Shown here piece after piece: positions 10,821 to 20,039 of a stretch of DNA of 64,000 nucleotides. Source of the stretch: Deinococcus humi. GTDB taxonomy: Bacteria > Deinococcota > Deinococci > Deinococcales > Deinococcaceae. The notes under the pieces are model-generated. The model saw nothing but the letters and a program-made list of their open reading frames with translations, ran no database searches and was not told the DNA's origin. The DNA is taken from assembly GCF_014201875.1 (NCBI RefSeq), contig NZ_JACHFL010000018.1, positions 36,011-100,010 of the forward strand. The letters run 5' to 3'. The position numbers and the translations under genes were made by a program. Within the stretch, counting starts at the first letter, position 1. Each line of letters starts with the position of its first letter.

Positions 10821-12167
10821 TTAGTCGGCTTGGCCGGCCAGCACGTATTCCACCAGCGTGCCCACGCCCCAGCCTGTCGCCACGTCCTCCTTCGCGGCGT
10901 TCCCGGCGATATCCAGATGTGCCCACGGACGGGTCACAAACTGCTGGAGGAACAGCGCCGCCTTGATGCTGCCCCCGGCCGGCACCATGTCGCTGTTCTT
11001 CAGGTCCGCGATGGTGTTCTTACGGTAGGACTTCAGGTACGGCTGGTGCAGGGGCATTTCCCACAGCAGTTCCCCGGCAGCCTCTGCGCCCGTCTTGAGC
11101 CGCGCGGCCAGATCGGCGTCCGAGCAGAACAGGGCGGCGATGTCGTTGCCCAGGGCGGCCACCTTCACGCCGGTCAGTGTTGCCAGATCGACCAGTTCAG
11201 TGGCCCCCTCGTCGCAGGCCACGGCCAGGGCGTCGGCCAGCACCAGCCGGCCCTCGGCGTCGGTGTTGGTGACCTCCACGGTTTTGCCGTTGGCGGCGCG
11301 GTACACGTCACCGGGGCGCATGGCGTGCGGGCCAACCATGTTCTCGGCGGCGGCCACGTAGGCGCGGACCTCGGTGCCTTCAGGAATACTGGCGCGCAGT
11401 TCGGCTAGGGCGCGCATGGTCCCCAGCACCGCCCCCGCGCCGCCCATGTCGTTCTTCATGCCGTACATGCCCGCGCCCGTCTTGAGGCTGTAGCCCCCGG
11501 TGTCGAAGGTGATGCCCTTGCCCACCAGCGCCACGATCCGCGTCGCCTCACCCCTGGCCGGCAGGGTCAAGCGAATCAGCCTGGGTCCGGTCGCGCTGCC
11601 CGCCGCCACCGCCGCCAGCAGGCCCATGCCGCGCGCCTCGATGGCCCCGCCGTCCCAGACCTCCACCTCGACGCCGTGGGCCGAGAGCCCCTGGGCCTCA
11701 CGCGCCATAGTGGCCGGGTTGAGGTGGTTGGCGGGCGCGCTGACCAGTTCGCGGGCGAAGGTCCGGCCCGCCGCCACGCCCCGCAGGCGTGCGGATGCGG
11801 CGGCGTCCAGCCCCTCGGCCAGAAGCTGCGTTTGTGCGGTGGCGCTGTCCCCGCCCTTGTACCGGCGGTCCTGCCAGCCGGCGGTCAGCGCCGCCGCTGC
11901 CAGGGCGCCGGAATGGTCACTGGCCGCCACCTTCACCGTTTCGGCTTTCAGTTCGCGGGCCAGCTTCGCCAGCGCCTCGCCCAGTTCGCGGGCTTCCTGC
12001 GCGGTGTCCGGCGCCAGCGCCAGCGCCACGTCGCCATCCTCGCCGCGCGAGATCAGTTGCACCTCGCCCGCGTCCAGACCGCGGGTCAGGCGTTCGGGAT
12101 GGGCAGCGCCAGTTCCGGCAAAGGTCAGCGAGAGGTCGGTGCGCTCCAGCGAATCCACAAGTTGCAT
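10821..12167 (-). CDS. pepA: Leucyl aminopeptidase (M17)
   Basis: A 448-residue cytosolic metallo-aminopeptidase. The catalytic C-terminal domain carries 'LVGKGITFDTGGYSLKTG', 'MKNDMGGAG' and the family signature NTDAEGRLVLADAL, which together supply the two-metal ligands and the active-site Lys and Arg. The N-terminal macro-like domain begins MQLVDSLERTDLSL. That ATG at 12167 is the likely start: the upstream in-frame extension is low-complexity and basic, and a TTTACT hexamer at 12174-12179 ends six bases before the ATG. It is convergent with the ParB-like gene, 13 bases away. Confidence 0.9.
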   Translation of the reverse strand: MQLVDSLERTDLSLTFAGTGAAHPERLTRGLDAGEVQLISRGEDGDVALALAPDTAQEARELGEALAKLARELKAETVKVAASDHSGALAAAALTAGWQDRRYKGGDSATAQTQLLAEGLDAAASARLRGVAAGRTFARELVSAPANHLNPATMAREAQGLSAHGVEVEVWDGGAIEARGMGLLAAVAAGSATGPRLIRLTLPARGEATRIVALVGKGITFDTGGYSLKTGAGMYGMKNDMGGAGAVLGTMRALAELRASIPEGTEVRAYVAAAENMVGPHAMRPGDVYRAANGKTVEVTNTDAEGRLVLADALAVACDEGATELVDLATLTGVKVAALGNDIAALFCSDADLAARLKTGAEAAGELLWEMPLHQPYLKSYRKNTIADLKNSDMVPAGGSIKAALFLQQFVTRPWAHLDIAGNAAKEDVATGWGVGTLVEYVLAGQAD

Positions 12168-12322
12168 CCTGGAAGTAAAGCACGTGTCAGGGGTCAGGTC
12201 TGAGGAAACGGGCCTTCCCCTTCTGCGGCCCGCTCCCTGGGCTGCGGCCTTCCGCTGTCCTGGTCGCGCCGTAATGCCCTCGTAATCCCCCTCCTGCACC
12301 CTCTGTGGCATGGAGGAAAAGC

Positions 12323-12756
12323 ATGCTGGTCCATGAGTTAATGAGTGCTCCGGCGGTCGTCGCGCCGCCCTCGCTGTCGCTGCCAGACGCGGCGCATCTG
12401 ATGAAATCGCGCGGGATTCGCCGTCTGCCGGTGGTGGACGGCCCCCGGCTGGTGGGAATCGTGACCGACCGTGACCTTCGTGAGGCGCTGCCCAGCAAGG
12501 TCAGCAGCCTCTCGCCGTGGGAAGCCACCACGCGGCTGGCCGCCGTGAACGTGCAGGACGTGATGCGCCGCAATGTCCTGACCACCACCGCAGAAGCCGA
12601 CGCGCGCGACGCGGCCCACACCCTGCTGCACCACCGCGTGGGTGCCCTGCCCGTGATCGACGACGCGGGCACGGTGATCGGCGTGCTGACGGTCAGCGAC
12701 GTGCTGCGCGATTACGCCCACCCGACGCTGGTCCCGGACGCTGGGGAGGCCCTGCC

Positions 12757-12760
<4 letters not shown>
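12323..12760 (+). CDS. CBS-domain protein
   Basis: A 145-residue protein consisting of two CBS motifs (residues about 8-58 and 78-130), each ending in the typical 'GIVTDRDLR' and 'GVLTVSDVLRD' strand. A Bateman module like this usually binds adenosine nucleotides or NAD and senses energy charge. It starts six bases after GGAGG and overlaps the oxidase subunit IIa gene by four bases (ATGA), so it is co-translated with the ba3 oxidase operon. This suggests a regulatory link to respiration, which is inference. Confidence 0.85.
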
Positions 12761-12933
<173 letters not shown>

Positions 12934-13494
12934 GTGTCGGCCCCACGTTCTGCCGGGCACCGTCCGGCCGCGCCGCGCCTGGACCACCACACGCTCGAAA
13001 AATACGAGAACGTCTGGTTTGGCATCGCGGTCATCATGTCCGTGCTGCTGTTCGTGACGGTGCTGGCGAGTTTTCTGAGTGGCACCGCTCCCTCGCTGAG
13101 CGGTGAGGGGGGCCATCACATCACGGGCGTGAAAAACGGACGGCTCGATCCCGGCAACTTCGCCGCCACGCCGTTCGCCACCCCTGGCCTGCGGCACAAC
13201 GCCGATGGCAGCTACGAGGCCTTCGTGATCGCCAGGGCCTTCCAGTTCGAGCCGGCGGTGCTGAAAGTGCCGGTTGGCCAGCCGGTCACCATCCACGTGA
13301 CCTCGGCGGACGTGTTGCACGGCTATTTCATCGAGGGCACCAACATCAACGCCACCGCCATTCCAGGGCAGGTGTCGAGTTTCACCACCACCTTCCGCCG
13401 CCCCGGCACCCTCAACCTGGTCTGCAACGAGTACTGCGGGACCGGCCACCACAACATGGTGAGCAGCGTGAAGGTGGACGTTCAGGAGCCGTAG
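12934..13494 (+). CDS. cbaB: Cytochrome c oxidase subunit II, ba3 type
   Basis: A 186-residue protein with a single N-terminal transmembrane helix (residues about 27-49) and a cupredoxin domain facing the outside. The binuclear CuA site is complete: His129, then Cys164, Glu166, Cys168, His172 and Met175 in CNEYCGTGHHNM. The single-helix anchor is typical of B-type oxidases, while A-type subunit II has two helices. The GTG start at 12934 comes immediately after the subunit IIa stop. It accepts electrons from cytochrome c and passes them to subunit I. Confidence 0.92.
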   Translation: MSAPRSAGHRPAAPRLDHHTLEKYENVWFGIAVIMSVLLFVTVLASFLSGTAPSLSGEGGHHITGVKNGRLDPGNFAATPFATPGLRHNADGSYEAFVIARAFQFEPAVLKVPVGQPVTIHVTSADVLHGYFIEGTNINATAIPGQVSSFTTTFRRPGTLNLVCNEYCGTGHHNMVSSVKVDVQEP

Positions 13495-13562
13495 AGGGCT
13501 GAACCTCTACCTGTCTGAGCGCCGCCTGCCCACCCCCACTGTCCTCCAAAGGAGCCCCACCT

Positions 13563-15296
13563 GTGATCACCTCACCCCTCTATTCCCCCCATGCCGCGCG
13601 GGAGACGCCCGTCATCTCGGACGCGGCGTATCTGGCGAGCCTCAAGAAAGTCACGCAGTACTACATTGTCACCGCGTTTCTGGCGCTGCTGATCGGCGTG
13701 TTAATCGGGCCGCTCCAGGCGCTGAACTACGGTGGGATCAACGTCTACGACACCCCTATTCTCAAGGCACTGCTCAAATCGTATTACCAGGGCCTGAGCC
13801 TGCACGGCGTGCTGAACGCGCTGGTGTTCACGCAGTTCTTCATCAGCGGTTGGATGCTGTACCTGCCGGCACGTGACCTGGGGATGCGAATCAACATGAA
13901 GTTCGCGTGGTTCACGTATCTGCTGATGACCGCCGGACTGCTGCTGGCTGCCGTGCCGCTGCTGACCAACAATGCCACGCTGCTGTATACCTTTTACCCC
14001 CCGATGGAAGGCAGCCCGCTGTTCTACATCGGTGCGGCCGTCATGGTGGGCTCGAGCCTGCTGGTCGTGGGACAGGTCGTCGCCATGTGGGTGGCCTGGA
14101 AACGCGCCAATCCAGGGCGCGTGACCCCGCTGGTGGCCTTCATGTGCGTCGCCACCTGGATGATGTGGGCGGTGGCCGCGCTGGGCATCGTCATCGAAGT
14201 GGTGTTCCTGCTGATTCCCTGGTCACTGGGCTGGGTGGGCGGCGTGGACCCGCTGATCTCCAAGACGCTGTTCTGGTGGACGGGGCACGCCATCGTGTAC
14301 TTCTGGGTGTTGCCCGCCTACATCGCGTGGTACGCCTTCCTGCCCCATCACGCTGGGGGCCGGATCGTCTCCGAGCCGCTCGTTCGCCTGACCTTCGTGA
14401 TGTTCCTGCTGAACTCCACGCCGGTCGGACTGCACCACCAGTATGCGGATCCCAACATCTCGGTCGCCTGGAAAACCATGCACATGTTCCTGACCTTCCT
14501 GGTGGCCATTCCCAGCCTGCTGACCGCCTTCAGCGTGGGGGCCGCGCTGGAAGACGCGGCGCGGGCGCGGGGAGGCCGGGGGCTGTTCGGCTGGATGTTG
14601 CGACTGCCCTGGGGCAAGCCCACCTTCAGCGCGCCGGTTCTGGCGATGGTCTCCTTCATTCTGGGTGGGGCAGGCGGCATCGTGAACGCCAGCTCAGCCT
14701 TCGCGCCGGTGGTTCACAACACCGCCTGGATTCCCGGCCACTTTCACATCACGGTGGGCACCGCCACCACGCTGACCTTCATGGGCATCTCCCTGTGGCT
14801 GATCCCGCACCTGACCGGCAAGAGGATGCCCAGCGTGCGCCTTGCCTCGGCAGCGGTCTGGACGTGGTTTGTGGGCATGATGGTCTTCGCGCTGGGCATG
14901 CACTGGCAGGGTCTGGTCGGCGTGCCGCGCCGCGCGCTGGTGAGCGCCACCGCCCAGAGCGTGTACCGCGACATGCCCATTCAAATTCCACAGATGCTGA
15001 CGGCCATCAGCGGCATGATTCTGCTGGTCAGCGCCCTGCTGTACTTCTACGTGCTGTTCCGCATGCTGCTCTCCAGGCGCCTGGATGACGGCGAGGCCGC
15101 CTCGCCCCTTCCCTACAGCGAGGTCATCAGCCCTGCCGGACAGCATCTCGCGGGTGCCAGCGCGCTGGTGCGTTTCACCGAGCCGCTGCTGGCGCTGTGG
15201 GGCGTGGCCCTGCTGCTGGTGCTGCTGATGTACGGTCCGGTGCTGGCCCGATTGGCCGCCAACGCCGAACTTGTGCCCGGCTGGAGGCTGTACTGA
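13563..15296 (+). CDS. cbaA: Cytochrome c oxidase subunit I, ba3 type
   Basis: A 577-residue haem-copper oxidase core with about 13 membrane helices. Ligands are visible: His81 in LHGVLNAL for the low-spin haem, His242 and Tyr246 in GHAIVYFW (the crosslinked His-Tyr pair), His291 and His292 for CuB, and His393 and His395 in HFHITVG for the two haems. The GHAIVYFW spacing and lack of the A-type D-channel motif place it in family B. The GTG start at 13563 follows an AAAGGAG site by eight bases. It reduces O2 to water while pumping protons. Confidence 0.94.
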   Translation: MITSPLYSPHAARETPVISDAAYLASLKKVTQYYIVTAFLALLIGVLIGPLQALNYGGINVYDTPILKALLKSYYQGLSLHGVLNALVFTQFFISGWMLYLPARDLGMRINMKFAWFTYLLMTAGLLLAAVPLLTNNATLLYTFYPPMEGSPLFYIGAAVMVGSSLLVVGQVVAMWVAWKRANPGRVTPLVAFMCVATWMMWAVAALGIVIEVVFLLIPWSLGWVGGVDPLISKTLFWWTGHAIVYFWVLPAYIAWYAFLPHHAGGRIVSEPLVRLTFVMFLLNSTPVGLHHQYADPNISVAWKTMHMFLTFLVAIPSLLTAFSVGAALEDAARARGGRGLFGWMLRLPWGKPTFSAPVLAMVSFILGGAGGIVNASSAFAPVVHNTAWIPGHFHITVGTATTLTFMGISLWLIPHLTGKRMPSVRLASAAVWTWFVGMMVFALGMHWQGLVGVPRRALVSATAQSVYRDMPIQIPQMLTAISGMILLVSALLYFYVLFRMLLSRRLDDGEAASPLPYSEVISPAGQHLAGASALVRFTEPLLALWGVALLLVLLMYGPVLARLAANAELVPGWRLY

Positions 15297-15724
15297 TGGG
15301 TGAAATCAGTGAAGAGCGCGGGTTTTCGGCCCGCGAGATCGGAGCCGCCGTGGGTTTCGTGGTGCTGGCCGTGGGGATCGCCTACACGTCGTACTACACC
15401 GGCATCGGTATGTCCGGCGGCGCGGGCGCGGGCGAGATGACCGCAGCAGTCGCCAGCGCTCCAGTCAACGGCGAAGCGCTGTATGCCAGCACCTGTGCAG
15501 GCTGCCACGGTGCTGGGGCGGTGGGCGGGATCGGCCCGTCCCTCCTGGGAACCGCTGCATGGAAACCCGCCGACTTTCAACAGGCGGTGCTGCACGGTCA
15601 GGCTCCGGGGGGCCGCACTCTGGCCCCGGTGATGCCGCGCTTCGCCGAGGCGGGCATTGGCGGCGAGACGGCCACCGACGAGCAGATAGAGGCCATCCAC
15701 AGCTACGTGCAAAGCCTGCCATAG
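15296..15724 (+). CDS. Membrane-anchored cytochrome c
   Basis: A 142-residue protein with an uncleaved N-terminal helix (residues about 14-37) and a class I cytochrome c domain. The haem-binding motif is CAGCH (Cys67, Cys70, His71), with Met113 in 'PVMPRF' as the likely sixth ligand. Its ATG overlaps the TGA of the subunit I gene by one base, so it belongs to the oxidase operon and probably feeds electrons to CuA. Such a tethered cytochrome is not part of the three-subunit Thermus ba3 enzyme. Confidence 0.88.
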   Translation: MGEISEERGFSAREIGAAVGFVVLAVGIAYTSYYTGIGMSGGAGAGEMTAAVASAPVNGEALYASTCAGCHGAGAVGGIGPSLLGTAAWKPADFQQAVLHGQAPGGRTLAPVMPRFAEAGIGGETATDEQIEAIHSYVQSLP

Positions 15725-15743
15725 GGCGGTTCGGCGTCTCGCA

Positions 15744-15771
15744 GGGGCAGGGTCCATTCGGGCTCTGCCCC
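15744..15771. terminator. Hairpin between convergent operons, possible terminator
   Basis: GGGGCAG at 15744-15750 pairs with CTGCCCC at 15765-15771. It lies between the convergent cytochrome c and lutC genes, but no T-tract follows on either strand. Confidence 0.35.
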
Positions 15772-15786
15772 GCATCCTGGCTGAAT

Positions 15787-16413
15787 CTAGTCCAGCACAA
15801 CGACACACAACCGGCGCGGCCCATGCACACCCTCCACCCGCACCAGTTCGATGTCGCTGGTGGCGCTGCCGCCGCTGATCCAGGTGAGCGGGCGTCCTGC
15901 CCCAACGCTCCCCTCCATCCGTTGCACGCCGTCCAGCACGCTCTGGACGATCTGCTCGGCGCGAATGACGCAGATGTGCAGGTCTGGAATCAGCGTCAGC
16001 GCCCGCCGGCCCTGATCGACCCCGTGATCCAGAATGATGGTCCCCGTTTCACTGATGGCCACCGCGCACCCGGTCACCACTGCTTCCGCGCGGTCCAGTC
16101 CGGCGTGACTCAGCGGCGGATCGTCGTGTAGTTCGTGTAAACCGGTCGGCAGAAAAGCAGGATTCAGTCCGGCGGGGACCACGACGCGTTCTGCTCCAGC
16201 CAGGGCGAGCGCCACGGCCCCTGCAACTTCTGTCTGGGCGACACGCTGAAATGAGGCGCGGTAATCCTCGATGCGGTCCTGAAATTGACGCAACATGGCC
16301 TCGCGTTCCAGCCGTTCGCACTGCGGGTAGGCGGGCAACGCTGGCGCCTGCACCCCCGCAACCGCGCGGTTGATGCGGGTCAGCACTTCCAGACGGGCCT
16401 CGGCGTTACCCAT
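15787..16413 (-). CDS. lutC: Lactate utilization protein C (LUD domain)
   Basis: A 208-residue LUD-domain protein. Recognisable blocks are 'GCAVAISETGTIILDHG' and 'LTWISGGSATSDIELVRVEGVHGPR', the family's signature C-terminus. With LutA and LutB it forms the iron-sulfur complex that oxidises L-lactate to pyruvate, as shown genetically in Bacillus subtilis. It is the last gene of the seven-gene left arm of the rhamnose locus and overlaps lutB by eight bases. Confidence 0.9.
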   Translation of the reverse strand: MGNAEARLEVLTRINRAVAGVQAPALPAYPQCERLEREAMLRQFQDRIEDYRASFQRVAQTEVAGAVALALAGAERVVVPAGLNPAFLPTGLHELHDDPPLSHAGLDRAEAVVTGCAVAISETGTIILDHGVDQGRRALTLIPDLHICVIRAEQIVQSVLDGVQRMEGSVGAGRPLTWISGGSATSDIELVRVEGVHGPRRLCVVVLD

Positions 16414-17827
16414 CGGCGCCCTCCCGTTGCCGCCACCACTCGCGGAAGCTCTGCGGCGGCACGGCTTTCAGATCCCGGCTCTGCGTCCACCCGCCCAGCA
16501 GACCGGGCAGGGCGGTGATCTCGCCGCCCCTGACCAGCGGCCCCTGTCCGGCGCGGGCCAGCTTGAGGGCGCCCTCGAAGCGCCAGCCGGAACTCATGGC
16601 GTAGCCCACCGCCCCCATCGCCAGGGCTTCGGCGGTGACGCCCTTTTCTTCATTGGCCTCGCCGCGCAGGTAGATCAGAACCTGGGGAATGTTGATCCGC
16701 ACCGGGCAGGCGTCGAAGCACGCGCCGCACAGGCTGGACGCGCCGGGCAGGGTGTTGGCGTTCTTGTCCGCCATGCCCAGCAGTTGCGGGGTCAGGATCG
16801 CGCCGATAGGGCCAGGGTACACGCTGCCGTAGGCGTGGCCGCCGGTACGCTCGTAGACCGGACAGACGTTCAGGCACGCCGAACAGCGGATGCAGCGCAG
16901 CGTCTGCCGCCCGGTGGCGTCGGCCAGCACGTCGGTGCGTCCGTTGTCCAGCAGGATCAGGTGGAATTCCTGCGGGCCGTCCCCCGGCGTCACACCGCTC
17001 CAGAACGAGGTGTAGGGATTCATGCGCTCGGCGGTGCTGGACCGGGGCAGCAGCTCCATGAACACCGCCAGATCCTCCCACCGCTCCAGCACCTTCTCTA
17101 TCCCCATGACGCTGACCAGCACCTCCGGCAGCGTGAGACACATGCGCCCGTTGCCCTCGGATTCCACCACGCACACCGTTCCGGTCTCGGCCACCGCGAA
17201 ATTGACGCCCGAGACCGCCATCTTGGTGGTCAGGAATTTGTGGCGCAGGTAACGCCGCGCCGCCCCGGCCAGCTCGGCGGGCGCGTCGCTCAGGTTGCCC
17301 TCGCCGGGCAGTTCACGGTTAAACAGCGCTTGAATCTCGGCGCGGTTGCGGTGGATGGCGGGCACCAAGATGTGGCTGGGCGTGTCGTGCGACAGTTGCA
17401 CGATCAGCTCGGCCAGATCGGTCTCGATGGCGTGGATGCCGCGCTCGGCCAGCCCCGCGTTCAACTCGATCTCGTCGGAGGTGATGCTCTTGACCTTGAT
17501 CAGTTCGTCGACCCCGTGCGACTCGGCAATCCGGGCCACGAGCTCACGTGCCTCCGCCGCGTCCCTGGCCCAGTGAACCTGCCCGCCGCGCGCCTTGACA
17601 CTGGCTTCAAGTTGCAACAGGCGGTCACTCAGGTTGGCCAGCGTGGCGTCCTTGGTCGCCTCGCCCAGCACCCGCAATTCTTCCCAGTGCGGCACTTCGC
17701 CCACCGCGCGCAGCCGCTTCTCGCGGATGGTGTGCGTCACCTTGCGGAGATTGGCCCGCAGTTGCGGCTGACTGACCTTGTCGCGGGCGGCTTCGGGAAA
17801 GGGTTTTGGGGGGTGCAGCCCGCTCAC
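16406..17827 (-). CDS. lutB: Lactate utilization iron-sulfur protein B
   Basis: A 473-residue protein. It has an N-terminal LUD domain with 'KSITSDEIELNAGL' and 'GVNFAVAETGTVCVVESEGN', then a ferredoxin-like domain with two cysteine clusters: CIRCSACLNVCPVY and CGACFDACPV, each ligating a 4Fe-4S centre. The GTG at 17827 is chosen because it overlaps the lutA stop as GTGA; longer readings only shadow lutA. It is the electron-transfer core of the LutABC lactate oxidation complex. Confidence 0.92.
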   Translation of the reverse strand: MSGLHPPKPFPEAARDKVSQPQLRANLRKVTHTIREKRLRAVGEVPHWEELRVLGEATKDATLANLSDRLLQLEASVKARGGQVHWARDAAEARELVARIAESHGVDELIKVKSITSDEIELNAGLAERGIHAIETDLAELIVQLSHDTPSHILVPAIHRNRAEIQALFNRELPGEGNLSDAPAELAGAARRYLRHKFLTTKMAVSGVNFAVAETGTVCVVESEGNGRMCLTLPEVLVSVMGIEKVLERWEDLAVFMELLPRSSTAERMNPYTSFWSGVTPGDGPQEFHLILLDNGRTDVLADATGRQTLRCIRCSACLNVCPVYERTGGHAYGSVYPGPIGAILTPQLLGMADKNANTLPGASSLCGACFDACPVRINIPQVLIYLRGEANEEKGVTAEALAMGAVGYAMSSGWRFEGALKLARAGQGPLVRGGEITALPGLLGGWTQSRDLKAVPPQSFREWWRQREGADG

Positions 17828-18567
17828 GCGAAGACCTCCTCTTCGGTACTCGCCAGAATCTCGGCCAGATGCACCGTGCCTGCGCCACTTCTGAGGCGGT
17901 GCAGGCCTCCGCCGATGTGCAACAGGCAGGAGTTGTCCCCGGCGGTGCACACCTCTGCGCCGGTGTCCAGAACGTGGCGGGTCTTGTCGGCCAGCATGGC
18001 GGCACTCACGTCCGGGTTCTTGACGCTGAAGGTGCCGCCGAAACCGCAGCATTCCTCGGCGCCTTCCAACTCTAGCAGGGTCATGCCGCGCACGTTCCTG
18101 AGCAGCCTGAGGGGCGCGTCCCCCACCCGCAGCACGCGCATGGCATGGCAGGTGGGGTGGTAGGTCACGCGGTGCGGATAGTACGCGCCCACGTCCTCCA
18201 CCCCCAGCCGGTTCACCAGAAATTCGCTGAGTTCGTAGACCCGGGGGGCCAGGTCCTCCACCTCGCGTAGCAGCTCCGTGTCGCCGCCCCACCGCGCCGC
18301 TTCCGGATACAGTTCGCGCACCATTGCGGCGCAGGAGCCGCTGGGCATCACCACCACCTCGGCGTCGCGGTAATCGTCCACGAATTTGCGGATCAGTTTC
18401 AGGGCGCCCTCGCGGTAGCCGGTGTTTAGGTGCATCTGGCCGCAGCAGGTCTGGTTGGCGTTGAAGCGCACCTCATGACCCAGCCGCTCCAGCAGCCGCA
18501 CGGTGGCCTGCCCGGTGCGCGGAAACATGGCGTCATTAACGCAGGTGATGAAGAGATCGACGTTCAA
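17824..18567 (-). CDS. lutA: Lactate utilization protein A (CCG domains)
   Basis: A 247-residue protein with two cysteine-rich (CCG) domains: 'NQTCCGQMHLNTGY' and, in the second half, 'VTYHPTCHAMR' with 'AEECCGFGGTFS'. These CX(n)CCG motifs bind iron-sulfur clusters in LutA/LldE and heterodisulfide reductase subunits. It overlaps rhaB by four bases (ATGA) and lutB by four (GTGA). Direct coupling to the rhamnulokinase gene indicates that lactate made from rhamnose is its substrate. Confidence 0.92.
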   Translation of the reverse strand: MNVDLFITCVNDAMFPRTGQATVRLLERLGHEVRFNANQTCCGQMHLNTGYREGALKLIRKFVDDYRDAEVVVMPSGSCAAMVRELYPEAARWGGDTELLREVEDLAPRVYELSEFLVNRLGVEDVGAYYPHRVTYHPTCHAMRVLRVGDAPLRLLRNVRGMTLLELEGAEECCGFGGTFSVKNPDVSAAMLADKTRHVLDTGAEVCTAGDNSCLLHIGGGLHRLRSGAGTVHLAEILASTEEEVFA

Positions 18568-20027
18568 GCAGACACCTCGGCCTCATTGTGCGTCCTGGTA
18601 AGGCTCTGGAAGTGTTGCCGCAGGACGCTCAGGTCTGCTCCGCCCGGTTTGAAGGTCAGCAATTCCACCGAGGCCCGCACCACGCCGCGCAAATCATCCC
18701 CGGGCAGATGGCCGCCGGCCCGCGCCTGCACCAGCAGATTGCCCATCAAGGTGGCCTCGACTGGTCCTGCGATCACGGTTTTGCCACTGGCATCGGCAAT
18801 CAGTTGATTGAGCAGCCCGATCTGCGATCCACCCCCCACCACATGGACCGTGGTGATCGGCTGGCGGCTGACCTCTGCCAGCACGTCCAGAATCTGCGCG
18901 GTTTTCAGCGCCAGGCTGTCCAGCACGCAGCGGGTGAGTTCTGCAGGCGTCTGTGGCGGAGTTTGCCCGGTTTCGCGGCAGAAGGCCTGGATGCGCCCGG
19001 GCATGTCCGCACCCGGCGGCGAAAAGCGGGCGTCGTCCGGATCGATCAGCGTGCCCCCTGCCTCCCCGGCGGCCCGTGCGTAAAGATCGCCGTAGTCCAG
19101 GCCCCAGCCCTCGTTGCACTGCTGGATGATCCACAGGCCCATCACGTTCTTCAGAAGGCGGGTGGTGCCGTCAAGGCCCGCCTCGTTGGTCAGGTTCTCG
19201 GCCAGCGTGCGGGGCGTGATAACCGGCTGGGGCGCCTCGATGCCCACCAGACTCCAGGTGCCGCTGGAGACGTAGGCCCACCCCTCGCCCCTGGCCGGCA
19301 CGGCGGCAACGGCAGAGGCGGTGTCGTGCGTCGCGGGCGCGATCACCTGAAGGCCCTGGAGTCCTGTTTCCTGGGCGACGTCTGTCGACAGTTCGCCCAG
19401 AACGGTGCCGGGTTCGACGATGTGCGGTAGCACCCTGCCCGGAAGGTCCAGGGCGTCCAGCAACTCCGTGGCCCACTCCCCGGTCTGGGGATCGAGAAAC
19501 TGCGTGCTACTGGCGTTTGTCCGCTCCGTGACCGCCTGGCCGCACAGCCAGAAATGCAGCAGGTCGGGCACCATCAGCATCGTCTGCGCGCGGGCCAGCT
19601 CTCCGGGCACCTCGGCGGCGAGTTGATACAGCGTGTTGAAGGGCAGGAACTGAATGCCGGTGGCGTCGTAGATCCGCTCGCCCGACAGCTGCGCCCTTAC
19701 GCGTTCCATGACCCCGTTCAGACGTGGGCTGCGGTAGTGGTGGACCTGCCCCATCAGGTGGCCCTGCGGATCGATCAGGCCGTAGTCGACCGCCCACGAG
19801 TTGACGCCCACGCTGGCGATGTCTCCCTGTCGCGCCGCCAGTTTCAGGCCGTGCAGGACCTCGCGCCACAGGCCCAGGATGTCCCAGTACAGGCCGCCGC
19901 GCACCGGGACGCCGCCGTTGGGAAAACGGTGGAGGACTTCGACATGCAGTTTGCCGTTCTCCAGCGTGCCCAGGGCGACGCGCCCACTGGACGCTCCAAG
20001 ATCAACTGCGATGTGGCGGGAGGTCAC
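18564..20027 (-). CDS. rhaB: Rhamnulokinase
   Basis: A 487-residue FGGY-family sugar kinase that phosphorylates L-rhamnulose at C1. The N-terminus has 'IAVDLGASSGRVALG', then 'VGVNSWAVDYGLID' (catalytic Asp region), 'APATHDTASAVAAVP', 'SSGTWSLVGIE' and 'HVVGGGSQIGLLNQLIAD', all characteristic of RhaB and not of xylulokinase. The start is a GTG at 20027, 12 bases downstream of the aldolase stop. It lies between the aldolase/dehydrogenase gene and lutA. Confidence 0.93.
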   Translation of the reverse strand: MTSRHIAVDLGASSGRVALGTLENGKLHVEVLHRFPNGGVPVRGGLYWDILGLWREVLHGLKLAARQGDIASVGVNSWAVDYGLIDPQGHLMGQVHHYRSPRLNGVMERVRAQLSGERIYDATGIQFLPFNTLYQLAAEVPGELARAQTMLMVPDLLHFWLCGQAVTERTNASSTQFLDPQTGEWATELLDALDLPGRVLPHIVEPGTVLGELSTDVAQETGLQGLQVIAPATHDTASAVAAVPARGEGWAYVSSGTWSLVGIEAPQPVITPRTLAENLTNEAGLDGTTRLLKNVMGLWIIQQCNEGWGLDYGDLYARAAGEAGGTLIDPDDARFSPPGADMPGRIQAFCRETGQTPPQTPAELTRCVLDSLALKTAQILDVLAEVSRQPITTVHVVGGGSQIGLLNQLIADASGKTVIAGPVEATLMGNLLVQARAGGHLPGDDLRGVVRASVELLTFKPGGADLSVLRQHFQSLTRTHNEAEVSA

Positions 20028-20039
20028 GAGGGGTCCGTC

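Noticed and set aside
16370..18163. Long plus-strand frame opposite lutA and lutB
   Set aside because: LutA and LutB have all their iron-sulfur motifs; the opposite frame is rich in His, Gly and Arg with no known domain.
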